Shown: positions 25,998-34,994, counted from the stretch's first letter. The stretch: DNA of 64,000 bases from DASVDE01 sp036381235 (GCA_036381235.1 DASVDE010000029.1:20528-84527), one strand, 5' to 3'. Notes: a model not told the origin generated them from the letters alone. A program made the numbers and translations.

Positions 25998-26560
25998 CGT
26001 GTCTCCTGGTCGCTGTAGCGAAGGTAGACCACGCGAGAGCCGAAGGTCCGTGTCTCGACCAGCTCCAGGTCGATCCTCTCCTCCAGGGGCGGGAAGAAGG
26101 GCGTGCCGCCGCCCAGCACGACCGGGCTGACGAAGAGGCGGTACTCGTCGACGAGGCCCAGCTCGATGAGGGTGGAGGCCAGGCTGGCGCCGCCGACGGC
26201 GATGTCCCGTCCCGGTTGCCCCTTCAGCTTGGCGACCTCTTCGGCAACGCCGTCTTTGACCAGCCTGGCATTGCCCTCGACCTTCTCGAGGGTCGTTGAG
26301 AAGACGATCTTAGGCAGGTCCTTCCAGATGCCGGCGAACTCGCGCTCGGTCTCCGGGAGCGATGGGTTCTCCTCGGCAGTCTCCCAGTACAACATCACCT
26401 CGTAGAGCTTCCGCCCGCAGAGGTGGGCGCCAATCTCCTGCGTCTGCTGATTGTGGAACCGGTGCAGCTCCTCGTCCGGAGCAGACCAGTCGATCTCCCC
26501 GCCGGGCCCGGCGATGAAGCCGTCCAGCGACACTCCCATCGAGTAGATCACCTTCCGCAT
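25994..26560 (-). CDS. dihydrofolate reductase-family protein (YyaP-like)
   Basis: 188 residues: VIYSMGVSLDGFIAGPGGEI, HLCGRKLYEVMLYWE, IVFSTTLEKVEGNARLV and DIAVGGASLASTLIELGLVD are the conserved NADPH-fold blocks. A GGAGGA-type site lies just upstream of the ATG. It is the first of two adjacent DHFR-family paralogues and overlaps the next start. Function beyond oxidoreductase is not readable. Confidence 0.88.
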   Translation of the reverse strand: MRKVIYSMGVSLDGFIAGPGGEIDWSAPDEELHRFHNQQTQEIGAHLCGRKLYEVMLYWETAEENPSLPETEREFAGIWKDLPKIVFSTTLEKVEGNARLVKDGVAEEVAKLKGQPGRDIAVGGASLASTLIELGLVDEYRLFVSPVVLGGGTPFFPPLEERIDLELVETRTFGSRVVYLRYSDQETR

Positions 26561-26586
26561 CGCGGTCCTCCTGATTCGTGCTCGCC

Positions 26587-27015
26587 TCAGCCTTCCAGTG
26601 TCGCCTCAACCTCGATCTCGATTCCCTGGAGCGCCTGGGAGATCGGGCAGTTCTCTCCGGCGCTCTGTGCCGCCTCGGCGAAGCGGGCTTGGTCGAGCCC
26701 CGGCACTTGGCCGTTGACGGCGATCTTCGAGGACTTCACGCCTTCGCCGGGGACGAAGGTCACCGTTGCGGTGGCTTCGAGGCGCTCGGGGGCGTTGCCG
26801 GCTTCGCCCAGCTCGTGGGAGAGGGCCATGCAGAAGCAGGAGGCGTGGGCGGCGGCGAGGAGCTCTTCGGGGCTGGTGGTTCCCGGCGCCCGCTCGGTGC
26901 GGGCTGCCCAAGTCACCTCTACCTCCGGCAGGACGCCGCTTGCCGCCTTGGTCGTCCCGCGTCCATGGGCGAGGTCGCCCTCCCAAACCGTCGTCGCGGT
27001 GCTCTCTGCTGCCAT
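26587..27015 (-). CDS. OsmC-family organic hydroperoxide reductase
   Basis: 142 residues with two peroxidatic cysteines in place: Cys60 in AAAHASCFCMALS and the later Cys in GENCPISQAL. The family detoxifies organic hydroperoxides with lipoyl or thiol donors. The ATG has AAAGGAGAGG seven bases upstream. It is the best-defined stress enzyme of this minus-strand cluster, which suggests a detoxification theme. Confidence 0.92.
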   Translation of the reverse strand: MAAESTATTVWEGDLAHGRGTTKAASGVLPEVEVTWAARTERAPGTTSPEELLAAAHASCFCMALSHELGEAGNAPERLEATATVTFVPGEGVKSSKIAVNGQVPGLDQARFAEAAQSAGENCPISQALQGIEIEVEATLEG

Positions 27016-27051
27016 CTGCCTCTCCTTTCGTCGGGTGCGAATCGCTGATGC

Positions 27052-27471
27052 TCAGGACAGCCTGACGCCGCCGTCCTCGGTGACGGTCCAGTGGGGGTTG
27101 TGGGCGATCTCCCAAGGGTGGCCGTCGGGGTCAATGAAGAGTCCGCTGTAGCCGCCCCAGAAGGTCTCGGCCGGCTCGCGGCCGATGGTGGCGCCGGCGG
27201 CGCGAGCCTCCTCGATCGTCGCGTCGACCTCCTCACGGGAGGCGAAGTTGAGCGCCAGGGCGATGCCGCCCCAGCCGCCCGGGTCATCGACGCTGCTGTC
27301 CTCGGCGAGGCGGGTGCGATCCCACAGCGCCACGATCATGTCTCCCGCTTGGAAGAAGACGACATCGTCCTCGGGCGCGGCGCCCGTGGTCCAGCCGAGG
27401 GCCTCGTAGAAGCGCCGCGCGCGGCCGAGGTCGCCGACTCCCAGTGTGATCAGGCTGACGCGCTGCTTCAC
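27052..27471 (-). CDS. VOC-family protein
   Basis: 139 residues from the GTG at 27471, chosen because homologues start at QRVSLITLGVGDL; the open frame upstream to 27582 overlaps the hydrolase gene. Blocks VGDLGRARRFYEALGW and YSGLFIDPDGHPWEIAHNP are typical of this family, the latter carrying the C-terminal Glu ligand. Five bases separate it from the hydrolase stop. Likely a bleomycin-resistance or glyoxalase-like binding protein. Confidence 0.83.
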   Translation of the reverse strand: MKQRVSLITLGVGDLGRARRFYEALGWTTGAAPEDDVVFFQAGDMIVALWDRTRLAEDSSVDDPGGWGGIALALNFASREEVDATIEEARAAGATIGREPAETFWGGYSGLFIDPDGHPWEIAHNPHWTVTEDGGVRLS

Positions 27472-27476
27472 GCGCC

Positions 27477-28205
27477 CTATCTTGGCAGGGCGTTCGCCAG
27501 CTCCTCCAGCCGGTCGGCCAGTTCGTCGGGCTTGGAGAAGTAGGCGGAGTGGCTTGCGGCGATGCAGAGGACCGGATCGCATGGAGTGCGGGAGTGCATG
27601 TAGCGCTGGAAGGCGGGGGTGACGGCACGGTCTTCGGTCAGCTCGATGTAAGCGCGGGGGAGAGCAGCAAAACGCTCCGTGGTGACGATCGGCGCCAGCG
27701 AGGGCGCCAGCGGCTCGGGGGTGAGCAGGGCGGTGGCGAGGGCGACATCCTGGGCCGGACAGTCGTGGTAGAGCGCCGGCTCGAATGCCTCCTGGCGCAG
27801 CATGTCCCAGCCGGCATCGAAGTCGGCGTCGAGGCTGGGCGGCAGCAGGGAGTCGGTGTCCTTGGGGAAGAGGTCGAGCACGTTCTCACCGCTGCGGGGC
27901 AGGAAGGCGGCGAGGTATACGAGGCCGCCGATCAGGTCCGGCCGCGCCTCGGCGGCGGCGGTGACGGGGATGCCGCCGCGGCTGTGGGCGACCAGCGTCA
28001 CCGGCTCGGCCGCGGAGGACATCGCCTCGACAATCCGCTCGACGCAGTCCTCCAGCGTCACCTCGCCCGGCAGCGTGCGGTCGCGGCCGTGGGCGGGGAG
28101 GTCGGGAACGATCACCTCGTGGCCGCGCTCGCGCAGCCTCGCTTCGACCTTGAACCAGCACCAGGCTCCGTGCCATGAGCCGTGGATGAGGACGAAGCTG
28201 GCCAT
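27477..28205 (-). CDS. alpha/beta hydrolase (esterase-like)
   Basis: 242 residues from the ATG at 28205 with GGAGA eight bases upstream; in-frame codons further up to 28385 are non-coding. The oxyanion loop HGSWHGAWCW, nucleophile motif VAHSRGG, a C-terminal SHSAYFSKPDELA (catalytic His) and the acid in ELTEDRAV are seen. This type includes plant-like methyl esterases and EstC-like hydrolases. First gene of the minus-strand cluster. Substrate unknown. Confidence 0.9.
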   Translation of the reverse strand: MASFVLIHGSWHGAWCWFKVEARLRERGHEVIVPDLPAHGRDRTLPGEVTLEDCVERIVEAMSSAAEPVTLVAHSRGGIPVTAAAEARPDLIGGLVYLAAFLPRSGENVLDLFPKDTDSLLPPSLDADFDAGWDMLRQEAFEPALYHDCPAQDVALATALLTPEPLAPSLAPIVTTERFAALPRAYIELTEDRAVTPAFQRYMHSRTPCDPVLCIAASHSAYFSKPDELADRLEELANALPR

Positions 28206-28309
28206 CGTTCTCCTTCGATCGGGCCGGCCCGGCGGCCGGCGTCTCTGGGAAGAACGGGGCGGGGTGAGGGCTTGTGAGGTCCTCTCGGAATAAAAGGGGG
28301 AGAAGACGG

Positions 28310-28392
28310 GTCGACTGAACCCTTTACCACCGGATGCGTGGGTCAACTGACCACTCGACGGGCGAAGAGGGGGGAGCGCGGGCACGCGACGC
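28310..28392 (+). repeat. 83-bp direct repeat, upstream copy
   Basis: Matches 29285-29367 with three differences. Each copy has GTCGACTGAACC, TTTACCACCGGATG, the small inverted repeat GGTCA-AC-TGACC and the first codons of the DUF559 gene. The unit between starts is 975 bases, so this looks like the boundary of a tandemly duplicated gene whose other copies have decayed. Confidence 0.85.
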
Positions 28393-29293
28393 CGCGGTTT
28401 GGGTGCTGGTCAACCGCCAGCACGGCGTGGTGGCGCGGCAGCAACTGTTGGGGCTGGGGTTGGGAGCGCGGCGTATCGAGCGGCGGATCGCCTCCGGGCG
28501 GCTGCATCCGGTCTGGCGCGGCATCTACGCGGTGGGACGGCCGCAGCTGAGCCGGCACGGGCGCTGGATGGCGGCGGTGCTCGCCGGCGGGCCGGGGGCT
28601 GTGCTGTGCCACGGCAGCGCGGCGGCGCTGTGGGGGTTTGGGAAGGAGCCGGCGGGCGTGGTGGAAATCTCGGTTCCGGCGGGAAGGCGCTGCAGACGGC
28701 CGGGAATCCGCACCCATCGGCGCACGGCGTTGAAGCCGGAGGACACCACAGACCACCAAGGCATCCCCGTCACCTCACCGACGCTGACGCTGATCGACGA
28801 GGCGACGCATCTGGACCCGTTGCGGCTGGAGCGGTATGTCAACGAGGCCGACAAACTCGAGCGGGTGAGAGCGGACGTGCTGCACGCCTCACTCGACCGC
28901 TATCGCGGGCAACCCGGGGTGGCACCGCTACGGGCGCTCCTCGATCCCCTCACCTTCCGTCTGAGCGACTCCGACCTGGAGGTGTTCATGCGCCCGTTGG
29001 CGCGCGCCTCCGGGTTGCCCGCCGCTCCGCAGACGAGAGCGCGTGTGAATGGCTACAGAGTCGACTTCTACTGGCCCCAGCTGGGAATCGTGATCGAGAC
29101 GGACGGGCTGCGCTACCACCGCACCCCGTCACAGCAGAAACGGGCGCTGGAGCGCGACCAGGTCCATCTCGCGGCCGGCATGTGGCCACTGCGCTTCTCC
29201 CACTGGCAGGTGCGGTACGACCCGCGCCACGTGCGGGAGGTCCTGCGCAAGACCGTGAGGCGTGCCCGGGCGGCGAAGACTGGGGTCGACTGA
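28334..29293 (+). CDS. AbiEi-like winged-helix/DUF559 nuclease-fold protein
   Basis: 319 residues. The N-terminal segment (LVNRQHGVVARQQLLGLGLG, then RRIERRIASGRLHPVWRGIY) is the winged-helix start of AbiEi-type antitoxins. The C-terminal part (YRVDFYWPQLGIVIETDGLR, then a conserved RD) is a DUF559 domain related to Vsr/PD-(D/E)XK endonucleases, with Asp and Glu-Thr-Asp as probable active-site residues. Such proteins occur in multiple copies in Thermoleophilia and their function is unproven. The start codon lies within an 83-bp repeat and the stop lies in the next copy. Confidence 0.85.
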   Translation: MRGSTDHSTGEEGGARARDAAVWVLVNRQHGVVARQQLLGLGLGARRIERRIASGRLHPVWRGIYAVGRPQLSRHGRWMAAVLAGGPGAVLCHGSAAALWGFGKEPAGVVEISVPAGRRCRRPGIRTHRRTALKPEDTTDHQGIPVTSPTLTLIDEATHLDPLRLERYVNEADKLERVRADVLHASLDRYRGQPGVAPLRALLDPLTFRLSDSDLEVFMRPLARASGLPAAPQTRARVNGYRVDFYWPQLGIVIETDGLRYHRTPSQQKRALERDQVHLAAGMWPLRFSHWQVRYDPRHVREVLRKTVRRARAAKTGVD

Positions 29294-29367
29294 ACCTTTT
29301 ACCACCGGATGCGTGGGTCAACTGACCACTCGACGGGCGAAGAGGGGAGAGCGCGGGCGCGCGACGC
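29285..29367 (+). repeat. 83-bp direct repeat, downstream copy
   Basis: Second full copy. It overlaps the last codons and stop of the DUF559 gene and then repeats that gene's start (ATGCGTGGGTCAACTGACC), but the coding similarity ends after about 20 codons. Nothing else is seen up to the arginase-family gene at 29425. Confidence 0.85.
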
Positions 29368-29424
29368 GGGCCTCATCGGCGCCGCAGCGCGGGACTTGAG
29401 CCACCGGGCTCCTATCCTCGGTAT

Positions 29425-30315
29425 GTGAAAGCGATGAGGCTGATCGGTGTCCCGATCGACTCGGTGAGTCGCTCGGGGGGAACCGAGTTTGCCCCGGCGA
29501 CGTTGCGGGAGCTGGGCTTCCCCGCCGCGCTGGGAGCCGAGGACGACGGCAATCTGGAGGTGAGGATTCGCGGCGAGGAGCGGGACTCCGGCACCGGGCT
29601 GCTCGGGAGCTCGGATGTGCTGAAGAGCACCGCGACGATCCGCGCCGCCGTAGCCGAGCAGGCGTCGGCGGGCGCACGCCCGTTCCTGATGGGAGGGTGC
29701 TGTGCGGAGCTGCCGGGGGCGCTGGCGGGTGCGCGGGATGCGTTGGGGGAGGTGGGCCTCGTCCACCTCGACGGCCATCTCGACCTCTACGACGGCTCCA
29801 CTTCTCCAACCGGTGAGGCAGCCGACATGCCCGTCGGCGTCGCGCTGGGGCTGGGTCCGGAGGCCTGGGTGGAGACCTGCGGGGGCGCCTCGACGGCACC
29901 GGAGCGGACCGCGATCATCGGCTATCGCGACAAGGAGGAGTCGCTGCGTTACGGGATGCGCCAGCCCGGGCAGCTCAGCCCGCCGCTCACCCATCGCGCC
30001 GTGGAGGACGTTCGCGCTGAGGGACCTGGTGACGTGGGGGCGCGGGTGGCGGCCGAGATCGGCGCGTCACATCCTTTCTGGCTTCACTTCGACGTCGATG
30101 TCCTCGACCAGGATGTCTTTCCGGCGACCGACTACCTGATGCCGGGCGGGATGACCTGGGCCGAGCTTCGCGAGGTCATCGCGCCGTTGCTCTCATCCCC
30201 GGCTCTGATCGGTGCCTCGCTCGCCTGTTACAACCCGGAGAAGGACCCCGAGCGCGCCTGCGGCCGGGCTCTCGTCGAGGCGCTTGCGAAGGTTGTTCAG
30301 CCTCCTGCGACGTGA
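29425..30315 (+). CDS. arginase/ureohydrolase-superfamily protein, altered metal site
   Basis: 296 residues from GTG. HLDGHLDLYDG (DxHxD) and HFDVDVLD are two of the three Mn-binding motifs of arginase-family enzymes. The first, normally GGDH, reads GGCC (FLMGGCCAELPG), so one His ligand is replaced by Cys. The family hydrolyses guanidino or amide C-N bonds. The changed ligand may mean a different metal or an inactive site. Standing alone, convergent with the exonuclease gene. Confidence 0.82.
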   Translation: MKAMRLIGVPIDSVSRSGGTEFAPATLRELGFPAALGAEDDGNLEVRIRGEERDSGTGLLGSSDVLKSTATIRAAVAEQASAGARPFLMGGCCAELPGALAGARDALGEVGLVHLDGHLDLYDGSTSPTGEAADMPVGVALGLGPEAWVETCGGASTAPERTAIIGYRDKEESLRYGMRQPGQLSPPLTHRAVEDVRAEGPGDVGARVAAEIGASHPFWLHFDVDVLDQDVFPATDYLMPGGMTWAELREVIAPLLSSPALIGASLACYNPEKDPERACGRALVEALAKVVQPPAT

Positions 30316-30375
30316 AGCTCGAGCGCGTGGATCTGGCTCTGGCCTAGGAGCCCGCTTGTGCGCGGAGCCCTTGCG

Positions 30376-31236
30376 TCACCCGTGGCTCTCGAGCCGCTCG
30401 GCCAGGCGGTTCATTCCCCGCTCGCGGGCGGCCGCGGCGGCGCCGGCCCAGTCGGTCGGGCGGTCCGGCGGGCGCTCTACGCCGGCGTCGCGCAGGGTGG
30501 CGATGTCCTTGAAGGCGAGCAGGTCCTCGCGGGCATCGATCAGCGCCGCGCGCAGCTTCGGGCGGGGCTCGCGGATGGCATTTTCGAGCACGGCCTCGAG
30601 GGAGCCGTGGCGACGCAGCAGCTCCGCAGCGGTCTTCGGGCCGACGCCCTTGGCGCCAGGCAAGCCGTCGGAGGGGTCGCCGCGCAGGGCGATGAAGTCG
30701 GGGACCAGCTCGGGGCCGATCCCGTAGCGCTCACGCACCTCGTCGGCGCCGACCCACTCGGCGCCTTTGCCCCCCGTCTTCACGTAGAGGACGATCACCC
30801 GCTCCGCGGCGCACTGGTACATGTCACGATCGCCGGTCAGCAGAAGGGCCTGGCCGCCCGCTTCGGCCTCGCGGCGGGCGTAGGTGCCGAGCAGGTCGTC
30901 GGCCTCGAGGTCCTCGCTGGTTGCGACCGTCCAGCCGAAGGCCCCGAAGAAGTCGCGGGCGGCGATGAACTGCGGCGCCAGCTCCTCGGGCATGGCCGCC
31001 TCGCGCTCGGCGTGGTAGGCGGGATACAGCTCGGTGCGGTAGCTCGCCGCGTCTGGCCCGAAGCAGAGGACGACGGCGCGCGGGTCATATGCTTCCACCT
31101 CGCGCACGATCAGGTTCGCCGTTCCCAGCAGCGCGTTCACCGATGCTCCATCGGGCCCGACGATCGTCTTCGGCAGCGCGTAGAAGGCCCGGAAGAGCAT
31201 CGAAGGCGCGTCGACGGCGAGCAGCGGTTGTGGCAT
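30376..31236 (-). CDS. 5'-3' exonuclease (PolA N-terminal/FEN-like)
   Basis: 286 residues. Acidic metal-binding motifs are complete: AVDAPSMLFRAF, ATSEDLEADDLLGTYA and LLTGDRDMYQ. These are followed by a helix-hairpin-helix, GDPSDGLPGAKGVGPKTAAELL. It corresponds to the isolated 5' nuclease domain of DNA polymerase I, removing RNA primers and flaps. It starts from ATG, divergent from the SRPBCC gene 28 bases away. Confidence 0.93.
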   Translation of the reverse strand: MPQPLLAVDAPSMLFRAFYALPKTIVGPDGASVNALLGTANLIVREVEAYDPRAVVLCFGPDAASYRTELYPAYHAEREAAMPEELAPQFIAARDFFGAFGWTVATSEDLEADDLLGTYARREAEAGGQALLLTGDRDMYQCAAERVIVLYVKTGGKGAEWVGADEVRERYGIGPELVPDFIALRGDPSDGLPGAKGVGPKTAAELLRRHGSLEAVLENAIREPRPKLRAALIDAREDLLAFKDIATLRDAGVERPPDRPTDWAGAAAAARERGMNRLAERLESHG

Positions 31237-31264
31237 GACTCAACCCTATGGTTGCGGGTAGATC

Positions 31265-31756
31265 ATGAGCATGAGCCATCCCACAGCAGTCACCACACCG
31301 AGCGCCACCAAGATCCGGATCGAGCGGGATTTCGATGCGCCCCGCGATCTGGTCTGGGCGGCCTACACCGAACCCGAGCTGCTGGCCAACTGGCTCGGGC
31401 CGCGCCGGTTGACGATGACGGTTCAGGAGATGGACGTCAGAGCCGGCGGCTACTACCGCTACACGCATCTCAGCTCCGACGATTCAGACAGCGCCCCGTT
31501 TGTCTTCTTTGGCGAGTTCCTCGAGGTGCAACCCCCGCATCTGCTGGTGCAGACCTTTCAGTGGGAGGGGAACCCGGATCCGCCCTCGGTCGATCGGGTC
31601 GAATTCGAGGATCTCGGCGACGATCGCACGCGGATCGTCACGACCGCCACCTTCGAGTCGACCGAGGCGCGCGACGCGATGCTGGGGGCCGGCATGGAGC
31701 GGGGGATAAGCGAGGGCTACGAGAAGCTGGACGAGCTGCTCGCCGGTCTCCTGTAG
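31265..31756 (+). CDS. SRPBCC/AHSA1-domain protein
   Basis: 163 residues with the START-like pattern IRIERDFDAPRDLVWAAYTE, then PELLANWLGP and GGYYRYTH, ending in the long helix GAGMERGISEGYEKLDELLAG. Members bind hydrophobic ligands or activate Hsp90-like ATPases; small bacterial versions are mostly uncharacterised. A second ATG two codons in is possible. Confidence 0.88.
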   Translation: MSMSHPTAVTTPSATKIRIERDFDAPRDLVWAAYTEPELLANWLGPRRLTMTVQEMDVRAGGYYRYTHLSSDDSDSAPFVFFGEFLEVQPPHLLVQTFQWEGNPDPPSVDRVEFEDLGDDRTRIVTTATFESTEARDAMLGAGMERGISEGYEKLDELLAGLL

Positions 31757-31845
31757 TTCATTGCCCGCTGCGTCATCTGCCCCGGACTGGGCGAAGGGCA
31801 TGGTTAGGGTGTCTCGACCGAAACCAGTGAGGAGGGGGCTGCGAG

Positions 31846-32691
31846 ATGGATGTCGGGATCGGACTTCCCAATGCCGTGCCGGGGACGAGGGGAGCGGAGA
31901 TGACAGAGTGGGCGCGGCGCGCCGAGGCTCGGGGGTTCTCCAGCTTGGGGACGATCGATCGCATCGTCTATGACAACTATGAGCCGCTCGTCGCGCTGGC
32001 CGCGGCGGCGGCGGTGACCGAGCGGATCGGCTTGGCCACCACAGTCCTGCTCGGGCCGCTGCGCACAAACCCGGTCGAGCTGGCCAAGCAGTCCCTCAGC
32101 GTCAACGCCCTCTCCGAGGGGCGCTTCACGCTCGGCATTGGGCTCGGCGCGCGGGACGACGACTACCACGTCAGCGGGGTCGAGCTGAGCGGTCGGGGCA
32201 ACCGCCTCGACGCGATGCTCGAGCGAATCATCCAGATCTGGTCCGGCGAGGAGGTCGGGCCCTCGATCGCCGGTGCGCCTCGCCTTGTCCTCGGCGGCCA
32301 TGCGATGGCCTCCTTCGGCCGCACCGCCCGCTTTGGCGACGGTTGGATCGCCGCCGCCTCCGGGCCCGAGCAGTTCGCCGAGGGTGCCGAGAAGGCGAAG
32401 GCTGCGTGGTCAACGGCCGGCCGCGAGGGTGAGCTCCACTTGATGGCGCTCGCCTACTTCTCGCTTGGCGACCGCGCCTTTGAAGACGCCCGCGCTTACG
32501 CCACCGACTACTACGCGTTCCTCGGGGGGGAGATCGCGGAGATGATCGCCAAAAGCGTCGCGCTGGATGCGGAAGCGATTCAGCGGTATCTCGTCGCATA
32601 CGAGGAGGCGGGGTGCGACGAGCTGGTCCTCTGCCCCTGTTCAAGCGACCCCGAGCAGGCCGACCTGCTGGCCGACGCCGTCGGCCTCTGA
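31846..32691 (+). CDS. LLM-class flavin-dependent oxidoreductase
   Basis: 281 residues, a luciferase-like monooxygenase: VGIGLPNAVPGTRGAEMTEW, EARGFSSLGTIDR, LATTVLLGPLRTNPVELAKQ and LGIGLGARDDDY. It probably uses F420 or FMN to oxidise or reduce an unidentified compound. GAGGAGGG lies eight bases upstream of the ATG. The amine-oxidase-like gene begins three bases after its stop. Confidence 0.9.
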   Translation: MDVGIGLPNAVPGTRGAEMTEWARRAEARGFSSLGTIDRIVYDNYEPLVALAAAAAVTERIGLATTVLLGPLRTNPVELAKQSLSVNALSEGRFTLGIGLGARDDDYHVSGVELSGRGNRLDAMLERIIQIWSGEEVGPSIAGAPRLVLGGHAMASFGRTARFGDGWIAAASGPEQFAEGAEKAKAAWSTAGREGELHLMALAYFSLGDRAFEDARAYATDYYAFLGGEIAEMIAKSVALDAEAIQRYLVAYEEAGCDELVLCPCSSDPEQADLLADAVGL

Positions 32692-32693
32692 TC

Positions 32694-34046
32694 GTGGCAG
32701 CCAACGTCGCGATCGTCGGTGCGGGACTGTCAGGGCTGCGCGCCGCGCGCGTTCTCGCCGACGCCGGTCGTGAGGTCGTCGTGCTGGAGGCGCGCGACCG
32801 GGTCGGCGGCAGGCTGCTGAACGCAACGCTCGGGGACGGGGTGACGGTCGACGTCGGCGGCCAATGGATAGGCGACGACCACGAGCGGGCGCGGGGGTTG
32901 GCCCGTGAGCTGGGCCTGGAGATCTTCCCCCAGTTCGGAGAGGGGAAAAACTTGGTCGACGTGGCCGGGACGCGCCGCCTCTACCGAGGCACGATCCCGC
33001 GCCTCGGTCCCCGCATCCTCTGGGACATCTTCCTCGCCCGGCGGCGCCTGGATCGGCTGGCGCGGGGAGTCTCCGCCGAGGAGCCCTGGGCGGCGGAGCG
33101 GGCCGCGGAGCTCGACGGGCAGACGCTCGCCGCCTGGATCGAGCAGAACGTGCGCACCCCGATGGCGCGAGAGCTGATCGGGCTGACCGGCCGCACGGTG
33201 TGGGGAACGGGTCCCGACGAGCTTTCGATGCTCCACGTTCTCTTCTACGTCAACTCGGCGGGGAGCTTCGACAAGCTGATCGACACCGAGGGGGGCGCCC
33301 AGCAGGACCGCCTCGACGGCGGCGCCCAGTTGCTGGCGCTCGGGCTTGCCGAGTCGCTCGGCGACCGGGTACGCCTCAGGGCACCGGTGCGGCGGATAGA
33401 GCAGCGTGGCGATGGTGTCAGTGTCGTCGCGGAGGGCACCGAGCTCGAGGCGGAGCGCGTCGTCGTCGCGGTGCCTCCGGCGATCGCCGCACGTATCGAG
33501 TTCGAGCCGGGCCTCTCCGAGCAGCGCGCCGACCTCGCCCGCCGGATGCGCCCGGGGCGGTTGAGCAAGTGCATCGCTCTATATGAGAAGCCGTTTTGGC
33601 GGGAAGACGGCTTCACCGGCGAGTCGGTCACCGACGCCGGCCCTGTCACCCTCACCTTCGACAGCTCGCCCCGCGACGGCTCCGCCGGCGTCCTGCTCGG
33701 CTTCGTCGGCGGTCCGGAGGTGGGTGACATGGACCGCATGGGAGCCGATGAGCGCCGCGCCGCAGTCCTCGCCTGCTTCGCACGTCTCTACGGCCCCCGC
33801 GCCACGGCGCCGATCGACTACGTCGAGCAGGTCTGGAGCGAGGAGGAGTGGTCGGGAGGCGGGCCCACCTCCAACTTCGGCCCCGGCGGCTGGACCGCTG
33901 CCGGCCCCGCCCTGCGCGAGCCGAGCGGCCGTATCCATTGGGCAGGGACCGAGACGGCGACGATCTGGAGCGGTTACATGGAGGGCGCCCTGCAGGCCGG
34001 CGATCGCGCCGCCGCCGAGGTGTTGGGCGAGCGGGGGCCTCGGTAG
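32694..34046 (+). CDS. FAD-dependent amine oxidase-family protein
   Basis: 450 residues from the GTG at 32694. The dinucleotide-binding motif VAIVGAGLSGLRAARVLADA with VVVLEARDRVGGRL, and the C-terminal FAD motif RIHWAGTETATIWSGYMEGA, place it with monoamine oxidases and phytoene-desaturase-like flavoenzymes. The substrate is open. It forms a short plus-strand operon with the LLM oxidoreductase before it and the DUF167 gene after it. Confidence 0.92.
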   Translation: MAANVAIVGAGLSGLRAARVLADAGREVVVLEARDRVGGRLLNATLGDGVTVDVGGQWIGDDHERARGLARELGLEIFPQFGEGKNLVDVAGTRRLYRGTIPRLGPRILWDIFLARRRLDRLARGVSAEEPWAAERAAELDGQTLAAWIEQNVRTPMARELIGLTGRTVWGTGPDELSMLHVLFYVNSAGSFDKLIDTEGGAQQDRLDGGAQLLALGLAESLGDRVRLRAPVRRIEQRGDGVSVVAEGTELEAERVVVAVPPAIAARIEFEPGLSEQRADLARRMRPGRLSKCIALYEKPFWREDGFTGESVTDAGPVTLTFDSSPRDGSAGVLLGFVGGPEVGDMDRMGADERRAAVLACFARLYGPRATAPIDYVEQVWSEEEWSGGGPTSNFGPGGWTAAGPALREPSGRIHWAGTETATIWSGYMEGALQAGDRAAAEVLGERGPR

Positions 34047-34051
34047 CCGTC

Positions 34052-34324
34052 GTGCCCGAGGCTCTGATCGAGGTCCGGCTGCGACCTCGCGGCCCCAAGG
34101 ACGAACTGCTCGGGATGCGCGACGGCGTGCTCCAGGCACGGGTGACGGCACCACCGGTCGACGGCAAGGCAAACCGCGCTCTTTGCAAGCTGATCGCCAA
34201 GCGCGCCGGTGTCGCCCTGTCGCGTGTCAGCGTCGTGCGCGGCGAGAAGTCCCGCGACAAGCTGATCCGTGTCGAGGGAGTCGATGACTCAACCCTTCGG
34301 AAGGCCCTTACCCGGAGTTCGTAG
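34052..34324 (+). CDS. DUF167/YggU-family protein
   Basis: 90 residues from GTG. The conserved core VTAPPVDGKANRALCKLIAK followed by SVVRGEKSRDKLIRVEG is the YggU signature. It is a small fold of unknown role, often near cell-division or amino-acid genes. Five bases follow the amine-oxidase stop, so it is probably co-transcribed. Confidence 0.9.
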   Translation: MPEALIEVRLRPRGPKDELLGMRDGVLQARVTAPPVDGKANRALCKLIAKRAGVALSRVSVVRGEKSRDKLIRVEGVDDSTLRKALTRSS

Positions 34325-34342
34325 AGGCGCGATCATTCAGTC

Positions 34343-34918
34343 ATGACCGAGGAGCTGCCGATCGTTCTCTTCCCCTCGCCTGCCGAGATGGAGGCTTGGC
34401 TGGAGGCAAATCACTCCAACCCGGAGGGGCTCTGGCTGAAGATCGCCAAGAAGGGGTCGGGCGTGTCGAGCGTCACCTACGGGGAGGCGCTGGAGCTGGC
34501 GCTCTGCTTCGGCTGGATCGACAGCCAGAAGAAGGGTTTCGATGAGAAGCATTTCCTCCAACGCTTCACCCCGCGCCGCCCGGGCGGGAGGTGGTCGCGG
34601 ATCAACCGCGACAAGGCGGAGGCGTTGATCGCCGCCGGGGCGATGCGCCCGGCCGGCCTGGTCGAGGTCGAGGCGGCCAAAGCCGACGGTCGCTGGGAGG
34701 CCGCCTACGAGGGGCAACGCAACGCGAAGGTCCCCGAGGATCTGCGGCGGGAGCTGGATGCCAACGAGCGCGCCCGCGAGTTCTTCGACACGCTCGACGG
34801 CGCCAATCGCTACGCGATCGTCTACCGGCTGAACGACGCGAAAAAACACGAGACGCGTGAGCGCCGGCTGCGCAAGTTCATCGGCATGCTCGAGCGGGGG
34901 GAGAAGATCCACTCCTGA
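34343..34918 (+). CDS. YdeI/OmpD-associated family protein
   Basis: 191 residues. LEANHSNPEGLWLKIAKKGS, VTYGEALELALCFGWIDSQK and FTPRRPGGRWSRINRDKAE form the YdeI signature; the C-terminal part is rich in basic helices. The family is linked to stress and peptide resistance in some bacteria without a defined biochemical activity. Start ATG 18 bases after the previous stop. Confidence 0.92.
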   Translation: MTEELPIVLFPSPAEMEAWLEANHSNPEGLWLKIAKKGSGVSSVTYGEALELALCFGWIDSQKKGFDEKHFLQRFTPRRPGGRWSRINRDKAEALIAAGAMRPAGLVEVEAAKADGRWEAAYEGQRNAKVPEDLRRELDANERAREFFDTLDGANRYAIVYRLNDAKKHETRERRLRKFIGMLERGEKIHS

Positions 34919-34994
34919 GCATCTGCCCTGGGCAGGCACCGTGGAGTGGGGTAGTGTCGGCTGTGACCCGCGCGACTCACTACAAGGAGATCCG

